DNA of 64,000 nt from Agromyces cerinus (GTDB taxonomy: Bacteria; Actinomycetota; Actinomycetes; Actinomycetales; Microbacteriaceae), in contig NZ_JAFBCT010000001.1 of the NCBI RefSeq assembly GCF_016907835.1, positions 3,720,001-3,784,000 on the forward strand, read 5' to 3'. Position numbers and translations under genes: made by a program. The notes beneath the pieces are model-generated. The model saw nothing but the letters and a program-made list of their open reading frames with translations, was not told where the DNA came from and searched no databases. Of the stretch, positions 51,662 through 59,505 are shown in pieces. Every line of letters begins with the position of its first letter. The stretch's first letter is position 1.

Positions 51662-52566
51662 GCGCATCCCACGACGGCGCCGTCGACCCGCGCCTGTCGA
51701 TCAATCAGGCCACCATCAAGCACGCCGATCTCCCGACCGCCCTCCGTGTGACGGCCGAGGCCGGGGTGCAGGCGATCGGCCTGTGGCGCGAGCCGGTGCA
51801 GGAGGTCGGCCTCGCCACGGCGGCATCCATGCTGTCCGACTCCGGGCTGCGTTTCACGACCCACTGCCGGTCGGGGTTCTTCACGATGCCAGAGGGGCCG
51901 GCGCGTCGTGCGTCGCTCGCCGACAACCGAGTCGCGATCGAGGAGGCCGCGACCCTGGCGGCGGCCGGTGCCGAGGGGTCGACGGCGATTCTCGTGCTGG
52001 TCGCGGGTGGGCTGCCCGACGGCTCGCGTGACCTCGCCGGCGCGCGCGAGCGGGTGCGCGACGCGATCGGCGAACTGGTGCCCGATGCCGCCGCCGCCGG
52101 TGTCACGCTCGCGATCGAGCCGCTGCATCCCATGTACGCGACCGACCGCTGCGTCGTGTCGACCCTCGGCCAGGCGCTCGACATCGCCGCCGACTTCGAT
52201 CCGCGCGTGGTGGGTGCCACCGTCGACACCTTCCACATCTTCTGGGATCCCGACGTGCTCGCGCAGATCAGCCGGGCGGGACGCGAGGGGCGAATCGCCA
52301 CGTACCAGGTCTGCGATTGGAAGACGCCGCTTCCGGCGGACGTGCTGTTGAGCCGGCACTATCCCGGTGACGGCGTCATCGACCTGAGCACCTTGACGGC
52401 GGCAGTCATCGCGACGGGGTACGACCGCGACATCGAGGTCGAGATCTTCAACGCCGACATCTGGGCGGCCGACGCGGCGTCCGTCGTGCGCCGCACGGCG
52501 GACGCCTTCGCCACGACCATCTCGCCTTCACTGGCACGTGCCGGCGGCTCGGCCCGAGCCGACTGA
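51658..52566 (+). CDS. Sugar phosphate isomerase/epimerase-like TIM-barrel protein
   Basis: A 302-residue AP-endonuclease-2/xylose-isomerase-like TIM barrel. Likely metal ligands are E in VTLAIEPLHPMYA, D and H in GATVDTFHIFWD, H in LLSRHYPGDG and E in DIEVEIFN. Such proteins isomerise or epimerise sugars and inosose-type ketones, or cleave 3-keto-glycosides by elimination. ATG 51658 overlaps the DUF993 stop (ATGA), and the two genes with the Gfo/Idh gene form a tight trio. Exact reaction unknown. Confidence 0.8.
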   Translation: MSASHDGAVDPRLSINQATIKHADLPTALRVTAEAGVQAIGLWREPVQEVGLATAASMLSDSGLRFTTHCRSGFFTMPEGPARRASLADNRVAIEEAATLAAAGAEGSTAILVLVAGGLPDGSRDLAGARERVRDAIGELVPDAAAAGVTLAIEPLHPMYATDRCVVSTLGQALDIAADFDPRVVGATVDTFHIFWDPDVLAQISRAGREGRIATYQVCDWKTPLPADVLLSRHYPGDGVIDLSTLTAAVIATGYDRDIEVEIFNADIWAADAASVVRRTADAFATTISPSLARAGGSARAD

Positions 52567-52603
52567 TGGCCCGCGCGTGCGTGGGAACCCGAGCCGGCGC
52601 CGG

Positions 52604-53728
52604 ATGTCGCTGACATCGATCGTGTTCGCGCCCGACAGCTTCAAGGGCTCGATAGCGGCCGCCGATGCCGCCGCCGCGCTCGCCGCGGGCTGGGCGTCGG
52701 TCCTCCCAGCCGATCGCGTGATGCTCCGGCCCATGGCGGACGGCGGAGAAGGAACCGTGGATGCGTTCGCCGCGGCGGTCGACGGTGCGATCCGGGTGCC
52801 GGTCGTCGTGACGGGCCCGGACGGGAGGGCGACCGCCGCCTCATGGCTCCTGCTACCGGCGACGCCGGATGCGCCGGGCGGTACCGCGGTCGTCGAGCTG
52901 GCGTCGACGAGCGGGATCGAGATGCTGGGCATCCGGCGGGCTGGCATGGACGCCCACACCCTCGGCTTCGGCCAGGCGATTCGTGCGGCGCTCGGCTCGG
53001 GGGCGTCGCGCGTCGTCCTCGGCATCGGTTCGAGCGCCTCGACCGATGGCGGTACAGGGCTCCTCACGGCGCTCGGTGCCCGGTTCACCGATGCGGCGGG
53101 TGATGCCATCGTCCAAGGCGCCCGAGGCCTGGCGGACGTGGTTGCGGTCGATCTGAGCGGCCTCCTGCCGCTGCCGGCCGCAGGTGCGATCGTCCTCAGC
53201 GACGTGACGAATCCTCTCCTCGGCGAGCGCGGCGCGGCCGCCGTGTTCGGCCCGCAGAAGGGGCTGGATTCCGGCGAGGTCGTGCGCGCCGATGCGGGAC
53301 TCGCGCGCCTCGCCGCACTCCTGCCTGCAGACCCCTTCGCCGAGGGAGCGGGTGCGGCGGGTGGCGCCGGGTTCGGGCTGCTCGCATGGGGAGCGCGGCT
53401 CGTCGCGGGCTCGGCGGAGGTCGGAGGACTCGTCGGCCTGCACACGGCCCTGGCCGACGCATCCTTCGTCGTCACGGGGGAGGGCTCGTTCGATCGTCAG
53501 TCCGCCGCCGGCAAGGTGCCGTCGCACGTCGCGGCATCCGCCCGTGCAGCAGGTGCCACGGCCCTCCTCGTCGCTGGTCGCATCACCCCGGACGCGGATA
53601 CCTCGTCGTTCGCGGCATCCGTCTCGCTCTCCGAGCTCGCTGGTTCCACCTCGGCCGCGCTCGCCGAACCGGCGCGATGGCTGCACGCCGCGGGCGCTTC
53701 GCTTGCGAGGTCGCTCGCCGCCCGCTGA
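52604..53728 (+). CDS. Glycerate kinase
   Basis: A 374-residue glycerate kinase of the GlxK/GarK family: IVFAPDSFKGSIAAADAAAA at the N-terminus, RPMADGGEGTVDAF, IGSSASTDGGTGLL, and a C-terminal VTGEGSFDRQSAAGKVP, all diagnostic. It phosphorylates D-glycerate, giving 2- or 3-phosphoglycerate. Its place at the end of the operon implies that the pathway yields glycerate or a precursor as a C3 fragment. The start is uncertain: ATG 52604 keeps the full domain but has no ribosome site, while GTG 52577 would add nine Arg-rich residues. Confidence 0.88.
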   Translation: MSLTSIVFAPDSFKGSIAAADAAAALAAGWASVLPADRVMLRPMADGGEGTVDAFAAAVDGAIRVPVVVTGPDGRATAASWLLLPATPDAPGGTAVVELASTSGIEMLGIRRAGMDAHTLGFGQAIRAALGSGASRVVLGIGSSASTDGGTGLLTALGARFTDAAGDAIVQGARGLADVVAVDLSGLLPLPAAGAIVLSDVTNPLLGERGAAAVFGPQKGLDSGEVVRADAGLARLAALLPADPFAEGAGAAGGAGFGLLAWGARLVAGSAEVGGLVGLHTALADASFVVTGEGSFDRQSAAGKVPSHVAASARAAGATALLVAGRITPDADTSSFAASVSLSELAGSTSAALAEPARWLHAAGASLARSLAAR

Positions 53729-53752
53729 TCGCACGCGCGAAGGCGGCGATCC

Positions 53753-53782
53753 TTGCCACTTTCACTCTCTTCGTTGTAGGTT
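53753..53782 (+). promoter_or_regulatory. Promoter of the secreted sugar dehydrogenase gene
   Basis: TTGCCA (53753-53758), 18 bp, then TAGGTT (53777-53782), with the second LacI operator beginning three bases later. The geometry matches that at 44347-44403. Confidence 0.55.
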
Positions 53783-53784
53783 GA

Positions 53785-53810
53785 CGAAAGCGGTTACGTA
53801 AGCGCTTTCG
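53785..53810 (+). promoter_or_regulatory. LacI-family operator O2
   Basis: Arms CGAAAGCGGTT (53785-53795) and AAGCGCTTTCG (53800-53810) around ACGT, with one mismatch. It differs from O1 at only two of 26 positions, which places the gene at 53918 in the same regulon as the transporter operon. Confidence 0.85.
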
Positions 53811-53917
53811 TAGCCGCGTGCACAACTGTCTCACATCTCGTCCGTTGCAGTGCCGCCCGGGCGAGTGGCACGACATCACATCGGCACGCCACCGACGACG
53901 ACGTTGAGAGGTCTCTG

Positions 53918-56900
53918 ATGCACGAACGAACCATGCGATGGACAGACATGAGCAGGCCGTCGAAAGCCAAACGCTCCGGATCGGCAGGTGCGCGACGGGC
54001 CGTCGCAGTCGTCGCAGCGATGGCCGTCTTCAGTTCCGTGCTGACCGGCGGCCCAGCCTCGGCAGCGGAGCCGTTCACCGAAGTGCTCGACTTCGAGCAG
54101 TACGAGCGCACCGCGCTCCACGGTCAGGACGGTTGGACGGCATCCGGTGCACCACGAGTGATCGCGGATCCGCTCAACGGGAACAATCAGGTTCTCGAGT
54201 CCGTCGGCGGGACGCAGCAGGCGTATCGAGCCATCCCCCCGATCGCCGAAGGCGCCACCGGAACCCTCTTCTTCCGCTTCATGCGCACCGGCAGCGTGGA
54301 CACCTCGTTCGGGCTCACCGACGTGGACGCGCCGACGGACTACCCGAACAGCCGGGCGTACATCAACAACCAGAACAGCGACGTCATGCTCGTCCGCGAC
54401 GCGGGCGCCTTCAAGCCCGTCGGAGCCTGGTCGCGCGACACGTGGCAGTGCGTCTGGATCGTCGCCGACAACGCGGCCGACAAGGTCACGGTCTACAGCC
54501 AGGGTGGACCGTACACCGAGGTCACCCGTCTCCCCGAAGGCACCGAGCAGCAGTTCGGATTCCGTCAGGCGGTGAACGGGGCGCTCGACCGGTTCTTCTG
54601 GAAGAACGGCGCGTCGAGCGCCGGACGGCTCATGCTCGACGACGTCGCCATCGACACTGCCCGCGAGAACCTCGCAATCGCGACCGGCAACCCCGCCGAT
54701 TGCGCCCCCGGCGGCACGCAGGCCCCCGATCCGCTGCTCAACCCCCTCCCCGATCCCGCGCGCTCCGTGCTCGGCATCGAGGTGACCGAGCTCGCGCAGC
54801 TTCCACCGTCGCAGACGACTCCCGCGACGCAGGACCAGCGACTGGTGCGGCACAACAGGATCACGCACCTCGACGAGGTGCCGGACGGCTCAGGCCGCCT
54901 GATGGTGCCCGACAACAACGCGATCCTCTACCTGGTCGACAAGGAGACCGGGGAGTACGTCCCCTATCTCAACGTCCGCGACCAGTTCATCGACAACTTC
55001 CACAACAGCGCCGGACTGGGCACAGGCCTCGGGGCGGCGGAGTTCCACCCGGACTTCGGCGAGAACGGCCTCTTCTACACCGTGCACACCGAGGGCGGCA
55101 GCGCCCTCACGGAGGACACGCCCGACTTCCCCGGGTTCGGCAACACTGCCTTCCACAGTGTGATCACCGAGTGGACGGCGAACGACCCGTCGGCGGCGAC
55201 CTTCGAGGGCACCCATCGGGAGGTCATGCGCATCCCGTTCGCCGGTCGGGTGCACACCGTGCAGCAGATCGCCTTCAACCCCACTGTGGACCCAGGCGAC
55301 GCGGACTACGGCAACCTCTACGTGCTCGTCGGCGACGGCGGCAATGGCGTCGGCAACGGCAACCCGCAGGATCTCGCGACGCCGCAGGGCAAGATCCTGC
55401 GCATCAACCCTTCCGGCGACAGCAGCGCGAACGGCGAGTACGGCGTGCCGGGCGACAACCCCTTCGTCGACGAGGCCGGTGCCCTGCCGGAGATCTACGC
55501 CATCGGCATGCGCGACCCGCACCGGATCAGCTGGGACCCGGCCGGTGACCACACGATGTACCTCGCTCACATCGGCGAATGGCAGGTGGAGTCCGTGTAC
55601 GCGGTCGAACCGGGGGACAACTTCGGTTGGTCCGAGCGCGAGGGTTCGTTCCTCGCAGACAACCGGCAGATCTTCCCGCTGCCGGCTGACGACGCACAGT
55701 ACGGCTACACCTACCCGGTGGCCGCATACGACCACAACCGCGACCCCGGGCAGACCGGCGACGCCGGCGTCGCCGTGAACGGCGGCTTCGTATACCGCGG
55801 CGACATCCCCGAACTGCGGGGTCGTTACCTCTTCACCGACCTCGTTCGCGGATGGGTGCTGTCGGCACAGGCCGATCAGATGGTGCGCAACGACGGAGAC
55901 ATCGCGGACCTCGCGACGATCGAGGAGCTGCGCGTCTTCCACGACGGTCAGGAGACGACGTTCCAGGAGTTGGTCGGCGACACGCGTGTCGACTTGCGAT
56001 TCGGCGCGGATGCCGATGGGGAGCTCTACCTGGTGGCGAAGGCGAACGGAAAGATCTGGAAGGTCACGGGTGCCAGGAACATCGGACCGTCGTCGCCCTT
56101 CGCCCTTCCGGAACTCGCCCCGAACCTCGTTGCGCACTATGACTTCGATCACCCCGCCGCCGGTGACCCGACGGTCGAGGCCGACCAGGGATGGTCGGGG
56201 ACGAACATCTCGCTCGTCAACGGCGGGGTGGAGATGCGAGTCGCCGACCGGGCATACCCGGGGGCGGGCGAGGCACTGCAGACCCAGCAGATGAGCCCGC
56301 GAACCTCGTCGAACGACGACTGGAAGGCCGGCGTGTACGACGCTTCCGGCGTGCAGACGCTCGAAGCGCTCGCGGGCACCGACCAGGCCGCCGTCATGGG
56401 ATGGTTCAAGCCCACCGGCGATCATCCGGCGCTGAACTCGGGGAGCGCGAACCCGGACGACCGCTACAACGCGATCGGCTTGGCGGGTGTGCTCACCGGC
56501 ACGTCGGACGGCCACGCTGTGCGCGCCCTTCTGGAGGTGATCACCGTGAACGGCGAGCTCAAGCTGGTCGCGCTCGGTCGTCGCCTCGACGGTGCGGGCT
56601 CATGGACGTTCGCGGCCGAGAAACCGTGGGACGAGATCCTGCAGAAGGGGAAGTGGGTTCACCTCGCCGCGACCTTCGACTTCGCCGCGGGTGAGATGCG
56701 GCTGTTCATGAACGGAGAGGAACTCGAGGGCGACTACACGGCGTCCAACCCATGGGGATCGGGACCCACGTCAGACACCGCGCCAGCAGGCATCAAGATC
56801 GGCGGGAGCTTTCCCCAGAACACCCGAGAGGCCAACCCGTTCAACGGACGGATGGACAACGTGATGCTTCTCGACGTGGTGCCGACAGCCGAGCAGATCG

Positions 56901-58102
56901 CCGCGCAGTACGCGCTGTTCGCCGCCACACCGCCCGAGACTCCGGCTCCGCCCACGTGCGCACCTGCCGGCACTCCCATCACCGATGTGACCTCTGCGGA
57001 CGATTGGGCGCCACGGACTCCCGCCAAGTGGCAGTTCCCCGGCGACGAGGTCATCCTCGCTGAGGCCGGTACGAACCCGAACGACGGCATCCGTCGCCCA
57101 TTCGAGTACGCCGTGCTCAGCGAGGGCCCGGAGCTCGGTTCGTTCGATCTCGCTGCGCAGGTGCGGCTCGATGCGCCGGCGTCGGTGAACAACCGCGATG
57201 TCATCGTGGTGTTCGGCTGGCAGTCCGACACGGAGTACTACTACGCCCACCTCTCGCAGGACAATACGATCTATGCCCACAACGGCATCTTCAAGGTCGA
57301 TAACGCCGATCGCGAGCGGATCGATCAGCAGTGGGATGGCTCGATCGGCGCGCCGCCGGCCGTCACCGACGAGGAGTGGCACGACGTCCGTGTCGTTCGA
57401 TGTGCGGACAGCGGCGACATCGCCGTCTACGTCGACGGGCTTGATACGCCGTTGCTGACCGCGAACGATCTCACGTTCGGTAAGGGCCGAGTGGGCTTCG
57501 GGTCGTTCGACAACTTCGGACGGCTCCGCGACCTCACGGTCACGCCTGCTGTCGTCGATGCCACTGCTCCTACGGTGACGGTGAAGTCGGGCGAGGAGTT
57601 CACGGTGGGCGCCGACGGCACCTACGGCAAGGTGTCGTTCAAGCTGAACGATGCGGGGAAGGTCGACCGCCTCACCCTCAACGGGGTCGCGAAGGATCTG
57701 ACGAACGACGCCTGGTCCGACCTCAACTTCGTGGTGCCCGGTGTCTTCGGTGCGGTGAGCGGGGAGAACACGCTCGTGGTGTACGACGTCTCGGGCAACG
57801 CCACGACCGTGCGGTTCATCCTCGACTCCACTGCTCCTACGGTGACGGTGAAGTCGGGCGAGGAGTTCACGGTGGGCGCCGACGGCACCTACGGCAAGGT
57901 GTCGTTCAAGCTGAACGATGCGGGGAAGGTCGACCGCCTCACCCTCAACGGGGTCGCGAAGGATCTGACGAACAACGCCTGGTCCGACCTCAACTTCGTG
58001 GTGCCCGGTGTCTTCGGTGCGGTGAGCGGGGAGAACACGCTCGTGGTGTACGACGTCTCGGGCAACGCCACGACCGTGCGGTTCACGCTGAACGCGCGCT
58101 AG
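53918..58102 (+). CDS. Large secreted PQQ-type sugar dehydrogenase with LamG-like domains and C-terminal repeats
   Basis: A 1,394-residue exported mosaic. A long signal peptide is cleaved near residue 49 (GPASA). Residues about 50-270 are a concanavalin-like sandwich. Residues about 283-720 are a glucose/sorbosone dehydrogenase-type six-blade propeller (RHNRITHLDEVPDG, GTGLGAAEFHPDFGENGLFY, GQTGDAGVAVNGGFVYRG) that in the family uses PQQ. A LamG domain (about 733-1003), a second concanavalin-like domain (about 1018-1213) and two almost identical 89-residue Ig-like repeats follow. There is no LPXTG or membrane anchor, so it is released or bound by its repeats. ATG 53918 has AGAGG before it. 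Under LacI operator O2, it probably oxidises the extracellular substrate of the pathway. Confidence 0.85.
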   Translation: MHERTMRWTDMSRPSKAKRSGSAGARRAVAVVAAMAVFSSVLTGGPASAAEPFTEVLDFEQYERTALHGQDGWTASGAPRVIADPLNGNNQVLESVGGTQQAYRAIPPIAEGATGTLFFRFMRTGSVDTSFGLTDVDAPTDYPNSRAYINNQNSDVMLVRDAGAFKPVGAWSRDTWQCVWIVADNAADKVTVYSQGGPYTEVTRLPEGTEQQFGFRQAVNGALDRFFWKNGASSAGRLMLDDVAIDTARENLAIATGNPADCAPGGTQAPDPLLNPLPDPARSVLGIEVTELAQLPPSQTTPATQDQRLVRHNRITHLDEVPDGSGRLMVPDNNAILYLVDKETGEYVPYLNVRDQFIDNFHNSAGLGTGLGAAEFHPDFGENGLFYTVHTEGGSALTEDTPDFPGFGNTAFHSVITEWTANDPSAATFEGTHREVMRIPFAGRVHTVQQIAFNPTVDPGDADYGNLYVLVGDGGNGVGNGNPQDLATPQGKILRINPSGDSSANGEYGVPGDNPFVDEAGALPEIYAIGMRDPHRISWDPAGDHTMYLAHIGEWQVESVYAVEPGDNFGWSEREGSFLADNRQIFPLPADDAQYGYTYPVAAYDHNRDPGQTGDAGVAVNGGFVYRGDIPELRGRYLFTDLVRGWVLSAQADQMVRNDGDIADLATIEELRVFHDGQETTFQELVGDTRVDLRFGADADGELYLVAKANGKIWKVTGARNIGPSSPFALPELAPNLVAHYDFDHPAAGDPTVEADQGWSGTNISLVNGGVEMRVADRAYPGAGEALQTQQMSPRTSSNDDWKAGVYDASGVQTLEALAGTDQAAVMGWFKPTGDHPALNSGSANPDDRYNAIGLAGVLTGTSDGHAVRALLEVITVNGELKLVALGRRLDGAGSWTFAAEKPWDEILQKGKWVHLAATFDFAAGEMRLFMNGEELEGDYTASNPWGSGPTSDTAPAGIKIGGSFPQNTREANPFNGRMDNVMLLDVVPTAEQIAAQYALFAATPPETPAPPTCAPAGTPITDVTSADDWAPRTPAKWQFPGDEVILAEAGTNPNDGIRRPFEYAVLSEGPELGSFDLAAQVRLDAPASVNNRDVIVVFGWQSDTEYYYAHLSQDNTIYAHNGIFKVDNADRERIDQQWDGSIGAPPAVTDEEWHDVRVVRCADSGDIAVYVDGLDTPLLTANDLTFGKGRVGFGSFDNFGRLRDLTVTPAVVDATAPTVTVKSGEEFTVGADGTYGKVSFKLNDAGKVDRLTLNGVAKDLTNDAWSDLNFVVPGVFGAVSGENTLVVYDVSGNATTVRFILDSTAPTVTVKSGEEFTVGADGTYGKVSFKLNDAGKVDRLTLNGVAKDLTNNAWSDLNFVVPGVFGAVSGENTLVVYDVSGNATTVRFTLNAR
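57561..58085 (+). repeat. Tandem 267-bp coding repeat, two copies
   Basis: 57561-57818 and 57828-58085 are aligned with a 267-bp period and differ at a single base that I can find (57708 versus 57975, Asp to Asn). They encode the two C-terminal Ig-like modules. Such identity means a very recent duplication or ongoing gene conversion. Confidence 0.85.
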
Positions 58103-58111
58103 CGGCAGGCG

Positions 58112-58164
58112 GAGGCGTCCGTGCGGGACCTGAGGCAGTCACTCATGTTCCGTACGGACGCCTC
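58112..58164 (+). terminator. Hairpin terminator after the sugar dehydrogenase gene
   Basis: A 17-bp stem (58112-58128 with 58148-58164, two G-U pairs) begins 10 bases past the stop codon. Confidence 0.6.
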
Positions 58165-58227
58165 GCCGTTCGTGAAGCCGTCTCGGCGCTTGGCGAAGGG
58201 CGGCAGATTCACCACCCCGTTTCCGAG

Positions 58228-58299
58228 GTGGATCCGCCGCTCGGTCGCTCTCTCGCCGACCGGGTGGAGCTGCTCGCGGATCCGCCGTCGGGGGCCTGA
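58228..58299 (+). pseudogene. Decayed 3' fragment of a copy of the 42662-43219 gene
   Basis: In frame, 23 codons end in the peptide LGRSLADRVELLADPPSGA and a stop, 16 of 19 residues identical to the C-terminus LDRYLADRVELLANPPSGA of the gene at 42662-43219. DNA identity over the matching about 60 bases is also high. Upstream of 58228 the frame has lost similarity, and no start or ribosome site is present. The rest of the 58103-58347 gap holds only a hairpin and no gene. Confidence 0.6.
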
Positions 58300-58333
58300 G
58301 CAGTTCACTGCTGCGCTGAACGGCACCGTTTGC

Positions 58334-58339
58334 TAGTGT
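58334..58339 (+). promoter_or_regulatory. -10 box of the erm leader transcript
   Basis: TAGTGT, eight bases before the GTG of the leader peptide. No good -35 is visible, which would suit activation by a regulator such as a WhiB7-type protein. Confidence 0.5.
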
Positions 58340-58347
58340 CGACGATC

Positions 58348-58395
58348 GTGTCCTGCAATTTCTCCGCTCTGATCATTCGGCCCCGCACCGCCTGA
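58348..58395 (+). CDS. Putative 15-residue erm leader peptide (attenuator uORF)
   Basis: GTG-initiated, apparently leaderless frame encoding VSCNFSALIIRPRTA and a TGA stop. It contains Arg-Pro-Arg, the (+)X(+) pattern at which macrolide-bound ribosomes are known to stall in other erm leaders. The stop lies in the loop of the first hairpin of the leader. The peptide would act in cis by pausing the ribosome, not as a protein. It is 106 bases upstream of the methyltransferase start. Confidence 0.6.
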   Translation: MSCNFSALIIRPRTA

Positions 58396-58495
58396 GGCGG
58401 AGCGACCGAACCTTCACGCGTCCCTCCGCCTCGGCCAAAGACCCTGGCCGCGGTGCCCCTTCGGCGCGCCCGGCTGACGATCCTCGCCAGCGGAG
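58388..58495 (+). promoter_or_regulatory. Candidate erm attenuator with mutually exclusive stem-loops
   Basis: Stem A pairs 58388-58392 with 58396-58400 across the leader stop codon. Stem B pairs 58394-58402 with 58424-58432 (9 bp, perfect) and excludes A. Stem C pairs 58432-58437 with 58445-58450. AGCGGAG at the erm ribosome site (58489-58495) is complementary to CTCCGCT inside the leader frame (58361-58367). A stalled ribosome in the leader would change which stems form. Structure read by eye. Confidence 0.5.
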
Positions 58496-58501
58496 TTCTC
58501 A

Positions 58502-59398
58502 TTGCGTACGCACAACCCTTCTTCCCTTCCCTTCTCGTCTTCTGCCTCCCGTTCCGGGCGGTCCGCCCGCTCCCGTCGAGCGCCGGCTCCGGCCTCCTCA
58601 CTCGCCCCGCCGGCGTTCGGCGGCCGGCACGAACTCGGCCAGAACTTCCTGGTCGATCGCCGCGTCGTCGAAGGGTTCGTCGCGCTGACGGCCGCGACGC
58701 GCGGCCCGATCGTCGAGCTCGGCGCCGGCAGCGGTGCGATCACGCGCGAACTCGCCGCGCTCGGCAGGCCCCTCACCGCGCTTGAGATCGACCGGCGCCG
58801 GGCCGACTCGCTCCGTCGTGAGTTCGGGGATGAAGCGCACGTGTCGATCGTGGAGGCCGACGCCCTCGCGTGGCGGTATCCCTCCGCGCAGCACACCGTC
58901 GTCGGCAACGTGCCGTTCCACCTGACGACGGCGATCATGCGCTCCCTCCTCGCTCGGGGAGGCTGGACCGACGCGATCCTGCTCACCCAGTGGGAGGTCG
59001 CGCGGCGTCGTTGCGGGGTCGGCGGCTCGAGCCTGCTCACGGCGCAGTGGGACCCGTGGTTCACGTTCCGGCTGCACGAGCGCGTGCCGGCGCGGGCGTT
59101 CAAGCCGTCACCGTCGGTCGACGGCGGGGTCTTCACGATCGAGCGGCGCTCCGAGCCGCTTGTGCCGGCTGCCGACCGTGCCGCGTATCAGGCGTTCGTC
59201 GCCGAGGTCTACCGGGGGAAGGGGCGCGGGCTCGCTCAGATCCTCCGCCGCACCTCGCGGCCGGTGCCCGCGGAGCGGGTTCGCGCGCTGCTGCACTCCG
59301 TCGGCGTTGCCGCGGATGTGTTGCCGAGCCGGCTCACCGGCCCGCAGTGGGCCGCCCTCTGGACCGGCGTGCGCGGGGCTCCCGGAGGTCGCGGGTGA
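58502..59398 (+). CDS. erm: 23S rRNA (adenine-N6)-methyltransferase, Erm family
   Basis: A 298-residue rRNA adenine methyltransferase. ELGQNFLVD is at 44-52, SAM motif ELGAGSG at 72-78, acidic motif EIDRRR at about 95-100, EADAL at about 118-122, and catalytic NVPFH at 136-140. Erm enzymes methylate A2058 of 23S rRNA and give resistance to macrolides, lincosamides and streptogramin B. The C-terminus (AEVYRGKGRGLAQILRR) matches actinobacterial Erm rather than housekeeping KsgA, and the length and Ser/Arg/Ala-rich N-terminus fit that group. Start TTG 58502 has GGAG six bases before it. The upstream leader peptide suggests drug-inducible expression. Confidence 0.88.
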   Translation: MRTHNPSSLPFSSSASRSGRSARSRRAPAPASSLAPPAFGGRHELGQNFLVDRRVVEGFVALTAATRGPIVELGAGSGAITRELAALGRPLTALEIDRRRADSLRREFGDEAHVSIVEADALAWRYPSAQHTVVGNVPFHLTTAIMRSLLARGGWTDAILLTQWEVARRRCGVGGSSLLTAQWDPWFTFRLHERVPARAFKPSPSVDGGVFTIERRSEPLVPAADRAAYQAFVAEVYRGKGRGLAQILRRTSRPVPAERVRALLHSVGVAADVLPSRLTGPQWAALWTGVRGAPGGRG

Positions 59399-59431
59399 CG
59401 CCGATGCCGATGGGACCACCCGCCGGGATCG

Positions 59432-59468
<37 letters not shown>

Positions 59469-59505
59469 TCAGCGAAGCCTCAGCTGAACAGTGCAGGGTG
59501 GACGC

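Noticed and set aside
58502..59398. Calling the methyltransferase KsgA/RsmA
   Set aside because: Although the folds are shared, NVPFH, the basic C-terminus, the TTG start after a leader peptide and the isolated location fit Erm; no ksgA-type neighbours (ispE, rpfB) are present.
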